Assembly (NCBI GenBank): GCA_023403845.1
Contig: JAEYDL010000033.1
Location: forward strand, 1-64,000
Reading direction: 5' to 3'
Length of the DNA stretch: 64,000 nucleotides
From: Pseudomonadota bacterium
Lineage (GTDB): Bacteria > Desulfobacterota > Desulfovibrionia > Desulfovibrionales > Desulfovibrionaceae
The notes beneath the pieces were generated by a model, which did not search any database, was not told the DNA's origin, and saw nothing but the letters and a program-made list of their open reading frames with translations. Shown piece after piece: positions 16,861-24,921 of the stretch. Positions within the stretch are counted from its first letter, which is position 1; every line of letters starts with the position of its first letter. A program made the translations under genes and the position numbers.

Positions 16861-16888
16861 CGCCGCCGGAGAAGAATCTCCGACGGCG
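16861..16888 (-). other. Strong hairpin directly after the dsrB-D stop
   Basis: A 12-bp GC-rich stem (16861-16872 with 16877-16888, one G.T pair) has an AGAA loop and lies 17 bases after the dsrB-D stop. No T-run follows, so a role in protecting the abundant dsrAB mRNA 3' end is more likely than termination. Confidence 0.5.
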
Positions 16889-16905
16889 CGGGCCTGAGCC
16901 CGTGG

Positions 16906-18357
16906 TTATTTTTCGCCTTCGGTTCCGGCCTGCTTGCCCGCGCCTTTGAGGCCGTACATGGTGGTAGAACCGGAAGACCAGTATTCCAGAGTTTCTTCAG
17001 CCACGAGCACGGACAGAACGTTCTTGACGTCGCGGGTGCCCTTGGTGGGGAAGAGTTCCAGAAAGTCCTTGAAGTAGTACTTGGTCTTGGCGCCGGGACG
17101 GGCCAGCTTTTCCTTGAGGAAGTTCACGACCACGTCGCGGTCCTCGGCGGTCACTTCGGCGGCCGCGCCGGCGGAGTGACCTTCGCCGCCGTGAGCAGCG
17201 AGGGCTACGTCGGAGAACTTGAACTGCGTGCTCTGCCGCCAGGTGTAGTAGGCGGGATCACGGAAGTCGTCGATCAGGTGATGCGTGAATTCCAGACCAG
17301 TCAGTTCAAAGAAGGATTCCCAGCCGATGCGCTCGGCCCAGTCGCCCAGTCTTTCGTACTTGTTGGCGTTTTCGGAATAGACTTCGATGATGTGCTTGAT
17401 GGTGGAGGTCAGGGTGTCCCAGCGCGGCGGTTCGTTGGGGATGTAGGCCACCACGACCTTCGAGAACTTGGGCATGGAGATGCGGTTGGAGATCTTGCCG
17501 CCGACCATGAGGGCCACGCCGTCACCTTCGCCGTCGGAAATGGGCAGCGCCGGGCAGATGGTGTAGCAGTTGCCGCAGTACATGCAGCGATCCTGCTTGA
17601 TGGCCACGGAGTTGACCTTCTTGCCGTCGTATTCGGTCTTGACCGGGCGCACGGCGGCGGTAGGACAGGCGGCCACGGCCAGGGGGATTTCGCAGAGCTG
17701 GTCGACCCACTGATCGTCGATCATCGGGGGCTTTCTGTGGATGCCCACGATGCCGATGTCGGAGCAGTGCACCGCGCCGCACATGTTGATGCAGCAGGCG
17801 AGGGAGATGCGCACGGGAGCGGGAAGACGCATGTTCTGGAAGTCGTCGAACATCGTGTCCATCACGGCCTTGACCGGGCCGGAGGCGTCAGTCGCGGGGG
17901 TGTGGCAGTGAATCCAGCCCTGCGTATGCACGATGTTGGTGATGCCCGCGCCGGTACCGCCGATGGGGAACTTGTAGGAGCCGGCCGCGAACTTGCGCGA
18001 AGCGAGATCGGCCTTGAGGGCGGCGAGGGTCGCTTCGTCGGTGACCATGAACTCGATGTTGTTGCGGGTCGTCCAGCGGACATGCCCTTCGCAGTACTTG
18101 TCCGCGATATCGCAGATTTCGCGGATATGCGTTATGGACATGGTGCGGGGACCGCCAACACGCACGGTGTAGACCTTGTCGCCGGATTCGGCCACATGGA
18201 CGAGCACGCCGGGTTCAAGAATTTCATGATACAGCCACTTGCCGAAGTTCTTCCGAATGACGTCAGGGAAGAACTCGTCGTATTTGCGGGGGCCGATATC
18301 GGAGATACGGCCTTCCATCGGCTTTTCAGGATTGTAGCCGGAAGAAATGAACGCCAT
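16906..18357 (-). CDS. dsrB: Dissimilatory sulfite reductase beta subunit fused to DsrD
   Basis: This 483-residue protein is DsrB through about residue 385, then a Gly/Ala/His-rich linker, then a complete DsrD from about residue 400 to the end. The DsrB part has the siroheme-[4Fe-4S] cysteines in SLACCINMCGAVHC and a ferredoxin-type cluster motif CMYCGNCYTICP. The DsrD part (AEVTAEDRDVVVNFL... with the winged-helix-like KYYFKDFLELFP) is normally a separate protein of about 78 residues that stimulates sulfite reduction by DsrAB. A DsrB-DsrD fusion has been described for Bilophila wadsworthia desulfoviridin, which reduces sulfite released from taurine and other sulfonates. The gene follows dsrA by 18 bases and has its own GAAGGGAGAATCATC ribosome site. 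Confidence 0.97.
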   Translation of the reverse strand: MAFISSGYNPEKPMEGRISDIGPRKYDEFFPDVIRKNFGKWLYHEILEPGVLVHVAESGDKVYTVRVGGPRTMSITHIREICDIADKYCEGHVRWTTRNNIEFMVTDEATLAALKADLASRKFAAGSYKFPIGGTGAGITNIVHTQGWIHCHTPATDASGPVKAVMDTMFDDFQNMRLPAPVRISLACCINMCGAVHCSDIGIVGIHRKPPMIDDQWVDQLCEIPLAVAACPTAAVRPVKTEYDGKKVNSVAIKQDRCMYCGNCYTICPALPISDGEGDGVALMVGGKISNRISMPKFSKVVVAYIPNEPPRWDTLTSTIKHIIEVYSENANKYERLGDWAERIGWESFFELTGLEFTHHLIDDFRDPAYYTWRQSTQFKFSDVALAAHGGEGHSAGAAAEVTAEDRDVVVNFLKEKLARPGAKTKYYFKDFLELFPTKGTRDVKNVLSVLVAEETLEYWSSGSTTMYGLKGAGKQAGTEGEK

Positions 18358-18375
18358 GATGATTCTCCCTTCTCT

Positions 18376-19692
18376 TTAGCGTTGATGTCTGGAGCGGTAA
18401 GCGGCGAGGTCGCGGGTCCAGCCGCCGGGCACCTCTTCTTCCTTGAAGAAGATGTACGGGTTGGAACGAGGCTCTTTGACATGCTGGGCGAGGGCAGGAA
18501 CTTCAGTGACTTCAAGCAGCTTCTGGAAGGAGAGGCGCTTCATGGTTTCGCCGAGGCGTTCGCGGTTCTTGCCTTCTTCCATCCACCAGTCCCAGATCTT
18601 CTCGATGAGTTCCTTGATTTCGGTGTAGGGAGCTTCGGTCGAGATGAAGGGAACGAGGAGGGAACCCATCTGGGCGCCGTCGACCACGGGAGCCTTAGCA
18701 CCGCAAAGGATGGAAGCGCCGCGTTCGTCGCCGATGTCCAGGGCGCGGGGCATGACGTTGATGCAGTGCATGCAGCGTACGCATTCGCGGTTGTTGATGA
18801 AGAGATTCTTGCCATCCCACTTCATGCACTTGGAGGGACAGAGGTTGATGACTTCGGCTTCGATATCGAATTTGCCCCAGTCCCGACCGGAGTGAGCGCC
18901 GGCGTTGGGAGCGAATTCTCCGCCCACATAGGCTTGCACCGCAGCCTGATCGATCTTGATGTCGTCCTTCCAGGTGCCGATGACGGCGAAGTCGGAGCGG
19001 GCCATGGCGGCGACGCAGCCGTTCGGGCATCCGTCAAACTTGAACTTGAACTTGTAGGGGAAGGCCGGACGATGCAGTTCGTCCTGGTAGTCCTGCGTCA
19101 GCTGATAGCACATGTCCTGCGTGTTGTAGCAGGCGTACTCGCAGCGACTCTGGCCCATACAGGCGGCCGGGGTACGGAGGTTGGAGCCGGAGCCGCCGAG
19201 GTCGTTGTTGAGCTTGTGAGTCAGGTCGTGGAAGATTTCTTCCAGCTGCGGGGTCTGCGTACCGATGAGCACGATGTCGCCCGTGGAGCCGTGCATGTTG
19301 GTGATGCCGGAACCGCGCAGTTCCCAGATGTCGCAGAGCTGGCGGAGGAAATCGGTGGTGTAGAACTTGCCGGAGGGCTGGGCCACGCGAACAGTGTGGA
19401 AGTGCGCGACGCCGGGGAACATCTGGGGCTGGTCGCAGTAACGGCCGATAACGCCGCCACCATAGCCGAATACGCCCACGATGCCGCCGTGCTTCCAGTG
19501 CGTTTCACCTTCCTTATAGGAAAGTTCGAGCACGCCGAGAAGGTCGTCGGGAGCGTCAGCAGGAATCTGAAAATCGATATTGTCCGGGTTTTGCGCCCGA
19601 TGTTCCGCTTCCTGCTTGATGTCGGACACGAAGCTGGGCCACGGCCCGCTTTCGAGCTGATCCAACATGGGAGTTGGATGTTTGATTGCCAT
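18376..19692 (-). CDS. dsrA: Dissimilatory sulfite reductase alpha subunit
   Basis: This 438-residue catalytic subunit of cytoplasmic DsrAB reduces sulfite with six electrons, partly delivered through DsrC. Siroheme/[4Fe-4S] ligand motifs are visible as ACMGQSRCEYAC and GCPNGCVAAM. A ferredoxin insertion is seen as LCPSKCMKW with CVRCMHCINVMPRAL. The length matches known DsrA. I start at 19692, where GGAGGTAAGGC is directly upstream; the frame is open to 19800 without family character. Gene order dsrA-dsrB(D) is that of sulfite- and sulfate-reducing Desulfovibrionaceae. No sat, apr or dsrC gene lies in this window. Confidence 0.97.
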   Translation of the reverse strand: MAIKHPTPMLDQLESGPWPSFVSDIKQEAEHRAQNPDNIDFQIPADAPDDLLGVLELSYKEGETHWKHGGIVGVFGYGGGVIGRYCDQPQMFPGVAHFHTVRVAQPSGKFYTTDFLRQLCDIWELRGSGITNMHGSTGDIVLIGTQTPQLEEIFHDLTHKLNNDLGGSGSNLRTPAACMGQSRCEYACYNTQDMCYQLTQDYQDELHRPAFPYKFKFKFDGCPNGCVAAMARSDFAVIGTWKDDIKIDQAAVQAYVGGEFAPNAGAHSGRDWGKFDIEAEVINLCPSKCMKWDGKNLFINNRECVRCMHCINVMPRALDIGDERGASILCGAKAPVVDGAQMGSLLVPFISTEAPYTEIKELIEKIWDWWMEEGKNRERLGETMKRLSFQKLLEVTEVPALAQHVKEPRSNPYIFFKEEEVPGGWTRDLAAYRSRHQR

Positions 19693-19793
19693 TGCCTTAC
19701 CTCCACTGGTTTGTTTGGGAACCGCTTGTGGTCGGCGGTTACGGATATGCCAAGACGAGAGACGATTTCTCATCCGCAAAGTTAAGGAGAAAA

Positions 19794-19843
19794 ATCTCAA
19801 GTCTCAGTAATCTTACTTGCTTACCCCGTACCATAATTGAGAT
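19794..19843 (-). promoter_or_regulatory. Inverted repeat in the dsrA upstream region
   Basis: ATCTCAA (19794-19800) and TTGAGAT (19837-19843) are perfect 7-bp arms separated by 36 bases. They lie 100-150 bases upstream of the dsrA start, next to a TTGACA hexamer on the coding strand (19854-19849). Could be a regulator site or a leader stem; no known consensus fits. Confidence 0.3.
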
Positions 19844-20317
19844 TATTGTGTCAAGGAGGGGTTCGGAAAAAGCTCGTCTTCAAAGTATTTTTCGCACATT
19901 TGTTGTTCTGTTTCCGGATTTCCGCATTGCAGGCCGATATTCCGGCATATTCATGCCGAGGAGTGAATTTCGGCACTGCATTCTTTCGCAGAAAAGTGTT
20001 TTGCCCGAGAGTAGCTTTTTTTTGCATTTTTACATAATTAGTTATTTATCCAAGTATATTATGAAAAATATGCGACAGCCCAAAAAAGATGAGTATTTTT
20101 TATTAGTGCCTGAAGTAACAAAAAGGCCCTTTAACACGCACATAAAAATGCCGTTCGGCATTATCTTCAAAAGTGCATTACTTTTTAAGGAATTATGGTT
20201 TCATGTCGTGCAGAGGGAAACGTGAAGGCAGGGTGGAGAAGGATGTGCCCCGACGATAGGCGAGTGAAAATGTCGACAGTGTACAACGGAGAATACTTCC
20301 ATATACTCCTTGAATGG

Positions 20318-20336
20318 TTTCAATAATATATTGAAA
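20318..20336. promoter_or_regulatory. AT-rich palindrome, possible regulator site
   Basis: TTTCAATA and TATTGAAA are perfect 8-bp arms around ATA, followed by TATACTGTAATAAC. A similar element, TTTCAATATACAGTAAATAA with a nearby ATTGAA, occurs at 26015-26040 upstream of another gene pair, which hints at a shared regulator. Confidence 0.3.
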
Positions 20337-20661
20337 TATACTGTAATAACATCTTCTTTTGGAGTCTCTGGATTCGCGATGAATGCATGAACGGGCCTGG
20401 GGAAGCATGTCGGGGAGTGGAAAGGAGGAATTTCAGACATTGATGTGCTTCGCACATCTTGTGCGCAATTCGTCGAATGGCGTGTTACATTGTAAAATAA
20501 ACAGTGATTTTTTTTGTTCTGTTTTAGACAAAGAGTCCGCAGAAAGCTCTGATCGTCTTCTGGGAGGGGGGGACTGGGCGTGAACGATTTGCTTGGAACT
20601 GCGGGAAGTGTGAGGAGAGGCCGTCGGGAAGCGGGACTCCGGAGAAAACCGTAATGAACGC

Positions 20662-21648
20662 TCAGCGACAGGTACAGTCATCGACGTGTTCGTCGTCTGA
20701 ACAGTAGCAGGTTCGATTCCGGCCCTCCGACTTGGCCTTGTACAACGCCTTGTCCGCCCTATGCAGCCCGATGTTCATCAGTGCGGATGGTGTTTCGGAG
20801 CAGAGGATATCCCCGGCGCCGAGGCGGCCTATACCCATGCTGACGGTGATGGAAAGGGGTTGGTCCTCGAAGAGAATGGGGGTATCGGCCACGGTCCGGC
20901 GGATGCGCTCAGCGAGGTCCATCACGTCCGCTCCGGACATTCCCCGGAGCAGAACGACGAACTCCTCGCCGCCGAAGCGACCGGAAATATGGCCTTTTCC
21001 GATCTGTTCCCGGAAGCGTCCGGCAAACTCGTGCAGAACGGCGTCGCCCGCCATATGGCTGTAGGCATCGTTGACCTGCTTGAAGTTGTCGATATCCGCC
21101 ATCAGAAAGTGGACAGCTTCAGGCGGCTTCCCGAGAGTCTTCAGCGCGTTTTCGGCCTGCTCGAAGAAGTGACGCCGAACGGGTATTCCTGTCAGCGAGT
21201 CAATATTGGCTCTGGCGAGCTGACGGCGGCTTTCCTGAAGGGAGAGGCGGGCCTGATGCAGTTCGCTGATGTCCTGATGGTAGCCCATCAGCTCGATCTG
21301 GCCGCCGTTCCTTCCTATGGGACGTCCTCCGCATCGGATGTAGATGCGTCCCCGATGAGGGTGGTCCCAGAGATATTCAACCTCGGCCTGCCGGAAAAGC
21401 AGTCTGTTCAGACACTGCGTGACACGAGGGAGGTACTCCTTTGGAATGTTGGCGCTCCAGTGACGATAGCATTCCTCGGGAGAAGGATGTTCCGTCAGGC
21501 CGAGCAGTTCCAGCATGGTGTCGTTGGCCAGCATCTCCCCCCTGCCCGTCCCGCTATCCATGACGATGCGCCACAGTCCCACGCTGCTGGCCTTCAGCGC
21601 TTCCTTCATCCATTTCGGATCGTCAAAGATATCCAGGCGACTGAGCAT
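20662..21648 (-). CDS. PAS-domain diguanylate cyclase (GGDEF)
   Basis: This 328-residue soluble protein has an N-terminal PAS-like sensor domain (about residues 15-135, ending in a PAC-like MGYHQDISELHQ segment), a short coiled linker, and a C-terminal GGDEF domain. The active-site loop reads GGEEF in GRFGGEEFVVLL, an active variant, and the metal-binding MADIDNFKQVND and DSLTG motifs are present, so c-di-GMP synthesis is expected. The RxxD inhibitory site normally five residues before the loop is not seen. There is a Cys-rich tail (CYCSDDEHVDDCTC). It starts 11 bases after the EPSPS-like gene stop, so they share a transcript. Confidence 0.88.
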   Translation of the reverse strand: MLSRLDIFDDPKWMKEALKASSVGLWRIVMDSGTGRGEMLANDTMLELLGLTEHPSPEECYRHWSANIPKEYLPRVTQCLNRLLFRQAEVEYLWDHPHRGRIYIRCGGRPIGRNGGQIELMGYHQDISELHQARLSLQESRRQLARANIDSLTGIPVRRHFFEQAENALKTLGKPPEAVHFLMADIDNFKQVNDAYSHMAGDAVLHEFAGRFREQIGKGHISGRFGGEEFVVLLRGMSGADVMDLAERIRRTVADTPILFEDQPLSITVSMGIGRLGAGDILCSETPSALMNIGLHRADKALYKAKSEGRNRTCYCSDDEHVDDCTCR

Positions 21649-21659
21649 GAGATTCCGGA

Positions 21660-23549
21660 TCAGTCCTCATCGGGGTAGACGATTTCGTCAGGCATTTCCG
21701 ATTCAGGAGTGTGACTGGCGAACACGCGCCGTCTGGCAGGGCGAGCCGGAGCGGTTCCACTCTGTTCTTCCGCAGGCTTGCGCGTCAGCGTGGGGGAGGG
21801 CAGCGTATTGTACAGATTCCAGTAGTGGGGCAGGCGGCTCAGCACTACGCCAGGGTTGCTCAGCTTGATGTTGGGGCGCAGGAAAGCGGCCAGAGAGAGC
21901 GCAAGAGCCCAGCTGACGGAGGGGCTGGCCCAGGGCGCGGCGGATGGTTCGACCGTGGAAAGAGTGTTCCCGTCACGGAGGAGACCAAGCTGGCCCATAA
22001 AGCTGTCCACAAGGGTCATGTCCGTTCCGGAAGGAAGGGAGGGCATAACGCCGCCCTTGTTGCGGACGGCGGGAATGAGCGCCAGAACAAGTCCGAGTGG
22101 GAAGAGCGTGGACGGCAGGGCGCTCAGATCGGTCAGCGGGCTGAGCGCGGGAATGGCGTCTTCTTCGGTCGCTTCAGGCAGCGCAAGCGAAACGGTTACG
22201 CTGTCGGAAGTCGAGCCTGCGTTCATGCCCATGCCGGCGAAAAGATCCAGAACCTGCCTGCGGGAGTCCTCGTTCAGCATGTTCCAGGGGCCATGCAGGC
22301 GCACGGTTCCGCCGACGAAGGCAGGCATGGCCAGAAGATTGGCTGCGGCCAGCAGGTTGATGCCGGACGATGCGGTTTCGGAAAGAACGGCCTTGCCGGG
22401 AATGATGCGGAGCGTGACGTCGTCTCCGGATTCGGTCAGTTCCGCATTCAGACGTGCGGCCCTGAGGAAGGGAAGAACCCGCGCGACGATGGCTCTGCCC
22501 TCAGGGTGATCGCCGAGATGAAGCGTCGCTTCCCGTTCCCAGCCGGGCATGGAGAGAACAAGAGCCTCCACGGCGTCTGCGGGCAGTTCGGCGGGCACTG
22601 TGATTTCGGCGGGCAGCATCGCCGAGGATTCAAGCCGGGCCGGAAGCCCCTCCTGACCGGGAACCACGCTGGTCAGTCGCGCGCCGAGCAGGGGCAGGAA
22701 ATGACGGAGAGGGGCGAGGTCCACGAACTTGAGTTCGCTCTCTCCGATAATCTTGAGCCGGGCCGGACGCGTGACCATCTGGAACAGAATAATGTACAGA
22801 TTGAAGGCGTCGCCGCCCACATGCACGACCTTGTCCAGAATGGGCTTGTTGTAGCCGGTGATGGGTGCAGCTTCCTGACACAGGATCCTGCCGTCTTCTT
22901 CCCAGCGCAGTCGAGCACCCACCTGATTGAGTGCCTTGAGACATTCGAGCACGGGGGCGTTCAGGACGACGTCCTTCAGCGTGCAGATGCATCCGGAAGC
23001 CGCGGCCAGCACCATGTTGAGCCGGGGCAGGCGGTCGGAGGACGGAGCGGGAAGGTCCACGTTCACGGGTTTGCGGCTCGGAGCGAGGTTGAAGGCTGAA
23101 GGCTGTTCCATATTGGCCGGGGCCACTTCCACTTCCTGAAGCAGGGCGAACAGCTGCCGGATGAGCCGCGGATCACGGCTGACAGCCGCCGCACCGGCTT
23201 CCCATGCGGTGCGCAGTTCCCGTTCATGGTCGGCGGCTCCCCCGCCGGGAAGGCGGGTGAGCATCCGGCTGCGACGGACGATCATTCTGAGCAGCTCCCT
23301 GTCGAGTTCGCGCAGCTCCGCGAGCAGCCCCGCGCCACGGGGCGGACGGGGACGATCTCCTTCCGGCCGGTCGCCGCGCTCGCGCTGGGAACGCGGCTCG
23401 CTGCGCACGGCCCAGTCGGGACGGCCGGGGCGGTCCGTCCGATTGCGTTCGGAACGGGAGGCCCATTCGGAACGTTCCTGGGGACGGTTTCTGGGATCGT
23501 TGAAGTCTCTGGGATTGCGGGTTTCGCGGGAGTTGCTTCTGCTGGTCAT
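21660..23549 (-). CDS. Chorismate mutase-like/EPSP synthase-like fusion, probably catalytically degenerate
   Basis: This 629-residue protein has three parts. Residues 1-75 are a disordered Arg/Asp/Pro-rich tail. Residues 75-150 resemble an AroQ chorismate mutase helix set (LRELDRELLRMIVRRSRML). From about 175 on, the fold pattern is that of EPSP synthase: SSDRLPRLNMVLAAASG matches the domain opening normally read as K-S-I-S-N-R-A, and GGDAFNLYIILFQ stands where GNSGTTMRPL is normal. The usual catalytic KESDR loop is replaced by LPSGTDMTLVDSF. The lost lysine and arginine residues make enzymatic EPSPS activity unlikely. The ribosome site is weak. It is co-transcribed with a PAS-GGDEF gene and lies outside any aro operon. 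A regulatory or binding role is possible. Confidence 0.65.
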   Translation of the reverse strand: MTSRSNSRETRNPRDFNDPRNRPQERSEWASRSERNRTDRPGRPDWAVRSEPRSQRERGDRPEGDRPRPPRGAGLLAELRELDRELLRMIVRRSRMLTRLPGGGAADHERELRTAWEAGAAAVSRDPRLIRQLFALLQEVEVAPANMEQPSAFNLAPSRKPVNVDLPAPSSDRLPRLNMVLAAASGCICTLKDVVLNAPVLECLKALNQVGARLRWEEDGRILCQEAAPITGYNKPILDKVVHVGGDAFNLYIILFQMVTRPARLKIIGESELKFVDLAPLRHFLPLLGARLTSVVPGQEGLPARLESSAMLPAEITVPAELPADAVEALVLSMPGWEREATLHLGDHPEGRAIVARVLPFLRAARLNAELTESGDDVTLRIIPGKAVLSETASSGINLLAAANLLAMPAFVGGTVRLHGPWNMLNEDSRRQVLDLFAGMGMNAGSTSDSVTVSLALPEATEEDAIPALSPLTDLSALPSTLFPLGLVLALIPAVRNKGGVMPSLPSGTDMTLVDSFMGQLGLLRDGNTLSTVEPSAAPWASPSVSWALALSLAAFLRPNIKLSNPGVVLSRLPHYWNLYNTLPSPTLTRKPAEEQSGTAPARPARRRVFASHTPESEMPDEIVYPDED

Positions 23550-23759
23550 GGGGAAAATCTCGTATGGGCGGAAGGAGGGGCAGTTCCGACTCCGACCGGC
23601 ATTTTGTGCTGGCGAAAGTGCCTGGCCTTCAGGTGGCCGCGAAAAGATTTCTTATACGCTGAATATGGTTTGTCCGCAAGGTGTTCCTGCATGTGCCTTC
23701 CGGAAGAAATGCCCGTTCTTCGCCCCGTTTCGGACGGGAAAGGGACTTTGTCCTGATGT

Positions 23760-23787
23760 TTGACAGGGGGCTGCCCGCCGTCATAGT
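23760..23787 (+). promoter_or_regulatory. Sigma-70 promoter for the aldo/keto reductase gene
   Basis: TTGACA at 23760-23765 and CATAGT at 23782-23787 are separated by 16 bases. It lies 73 bases before the start at 23860. The 310-base gap between 23550 and 23859 shows nothing else of note except a TTATC/GATAA repeat around 23788-23807. Confidence 0.5.
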
Positions 23788-23859
23788 TATCTGAAAAAAC
23801 GGATAAAGAGTCTCGTCGAGCGACTGGCGGCCGACGGGCAGAGCCGAAAAGGAGTCGAC

Positions 23860-24858
23860 ATGCGGTATCGCGAGCTTGGCAGGTCAGGCATTAGCGCTTC
23901 GGTTGTGGCCTTCGGGGCATGGGCCATCGGCGGCTGGAACTGGGGCGGAACGGAGGACGACAAGGGAATCAGAGCGATTCATGCGGCTCTGGATGGGGGC
24001 ATCAACTTCATCGACACCGCGCCTATGTACGGCATGGGGCATTCGGAAGAGGTCGTGGGCCGGGCCTTGCGCGGGCGGCGGGACAAGGTCGTGCTGGCGA
24101 CGAAATGCGGCATGGTCTGGGACGGTACGGAGCGGGGCGATTTTCGTTTTGCCACAGATGAACACGGCGTCCGGGAAGACGGGCCGATCAAGGTGTACAA
24201 GTATCTGGGCGCGGACTCCATCCGGCGGGAAGTCGAAATCAGTCTGAAGCGACTGGGGACCGACTATATCGACCTGTATCAGACGCATTGGCAGGATTCC
24301 ACAACGCCGGTTTCTGAGAGCATGGGCGTGCTCATGGAGCTTAAGAGGGAAGGGAAGATCCGGGCGATCGGCTGTTCCAACGCCACGCCCGGGCATATGG
24401 ACGCCTATGCCGCCAACGGCCAGCTTGACGTGGATCAGGAACTGTACTCCATGCTTGATCGTGAACACGAGCAGGACAATCTGCCCTGGTGCTCGGCGCA
24501 CGGAACCGCCTTTCTCGCCTATTCCCCGCTGGGGCAGGGGCTTCTCACCGGTGCCATCGGGCCGGACCGCGTTTTTGGCCCTGGAGACATGCGGCGAACC
24601 AAGCCGCGCTTCAGCATGGAGAACCGGATACGGATTGCGGCCATGCTGGACAGGTTTCGTCCGCTGACCGAAAAATATGCCTGTACCACGGGACAGCTCG
24701 TGCTCGCCTGGACGCTGGAACAGACTGGCTGCACGCATGTTCTTGCGGGCGCGCGGGACGAGGATCAGATTCGGGAAAACCTGCGCGGCGGCGAAATTTT
24801 TCTTGAGGCCGCTGACGTCGCGTTCATGCGGGAGACGCTGCTCGCCTGCGGCCTGTAG
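23860..24858 (+). CDS. Aldo/keto reductase
   Basis: This 332-residue NADPH-dependent oxidoreductase has the TIM-barrel AKR signature: GGINFIDTAPMYG with the catalytic Asp and Tyr, the lysine in LATKCGM, and the histidine in YQTHWQD, giving the full D-Y-K-H tetrad. The family resembles the YajO/Tas/IolS group. Start at 23860 with AAAAGGAG upstream. It stands alone between a divergent EPSPS-like gene and a convergent AEC transporter. The substrate is not predictable; a small aldehyde or ketone is likely. Confidence 0.92.
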   Translation: MRYRELGRSGISASVVAFGAWAIGGWNWGGTEDDKGIRAIHAALDGGINFIDTAPMYGMGHSEEVVGRALRGRRDKVVLATKCGMVWDGTERGDFRFATDEHGVREDGPIKVYKYLGADSIRREVEISLKRLGTDYIDLYQTHWQDSTTPVSESMGVLMELKREGKIRAIGCSNATPGHMDAYAANGQLDVDQELYSMLDREHEQDNLPWCSAHGTAFLAYSPLGQGLLTGAIGPDRVFGPGDMRRTKPRFSMENRIRIAAMLDRFRPLTEKYACTTGQLVLAWTLEQTGCTHVLAGARDEDQIRENLRGGEIFLEAADVAFMRETLLACGL

Positions 24859-24921
24859 CTGGCAGAGCGATGCGTCCGGGGGCTGACCTTGAGGCCTGTG
24901 CGGGGTCGGAAACCCACTTGA

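Larger units (their letters stand above)
19693..20661. other. Long AT-rich intergenic region upstream of dsrA
   Basis: This 969-base stretch holds no convincing gene on either strand, although a 179-codon plus frame crosses it. It is markedly AT-rich between about 20020 and 20380. On the minus strand a perfect TTGACA (19854-19849) lies 157 bases before dsrA, but no good -10 is found at normal spacing. It includes an ATCTCAA/TTGAGAT inverted repeat (19794-19843) and a TTTCAATA/TATTGAAA palindrome (20318-20336). It also contains the region past the end of the GGDEF gene, with no clear terminator. Confidence 0.5.

Noticed and set aside
17176..19785. Open frame of 869 codons on the plus strand
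   Set aside because: Antisense shadow of dsrA and dsrB, with Gly/Val/Asp/His-rich composition and no ribosome site.
19686..20225. 179-codon frame in the dsrA upstream region
   Set aside because: No ribosome site, no family and unlike neighbouring codon use; it begins inside the dsrA 5' end.
20706..20725. T-loop-like GGTTCGATTCC that looks like part of a tRNA gene
   Set aside because: It is inside the GGDEF coding sequence and no acceptor, D or anticodon stem can be formed around it.
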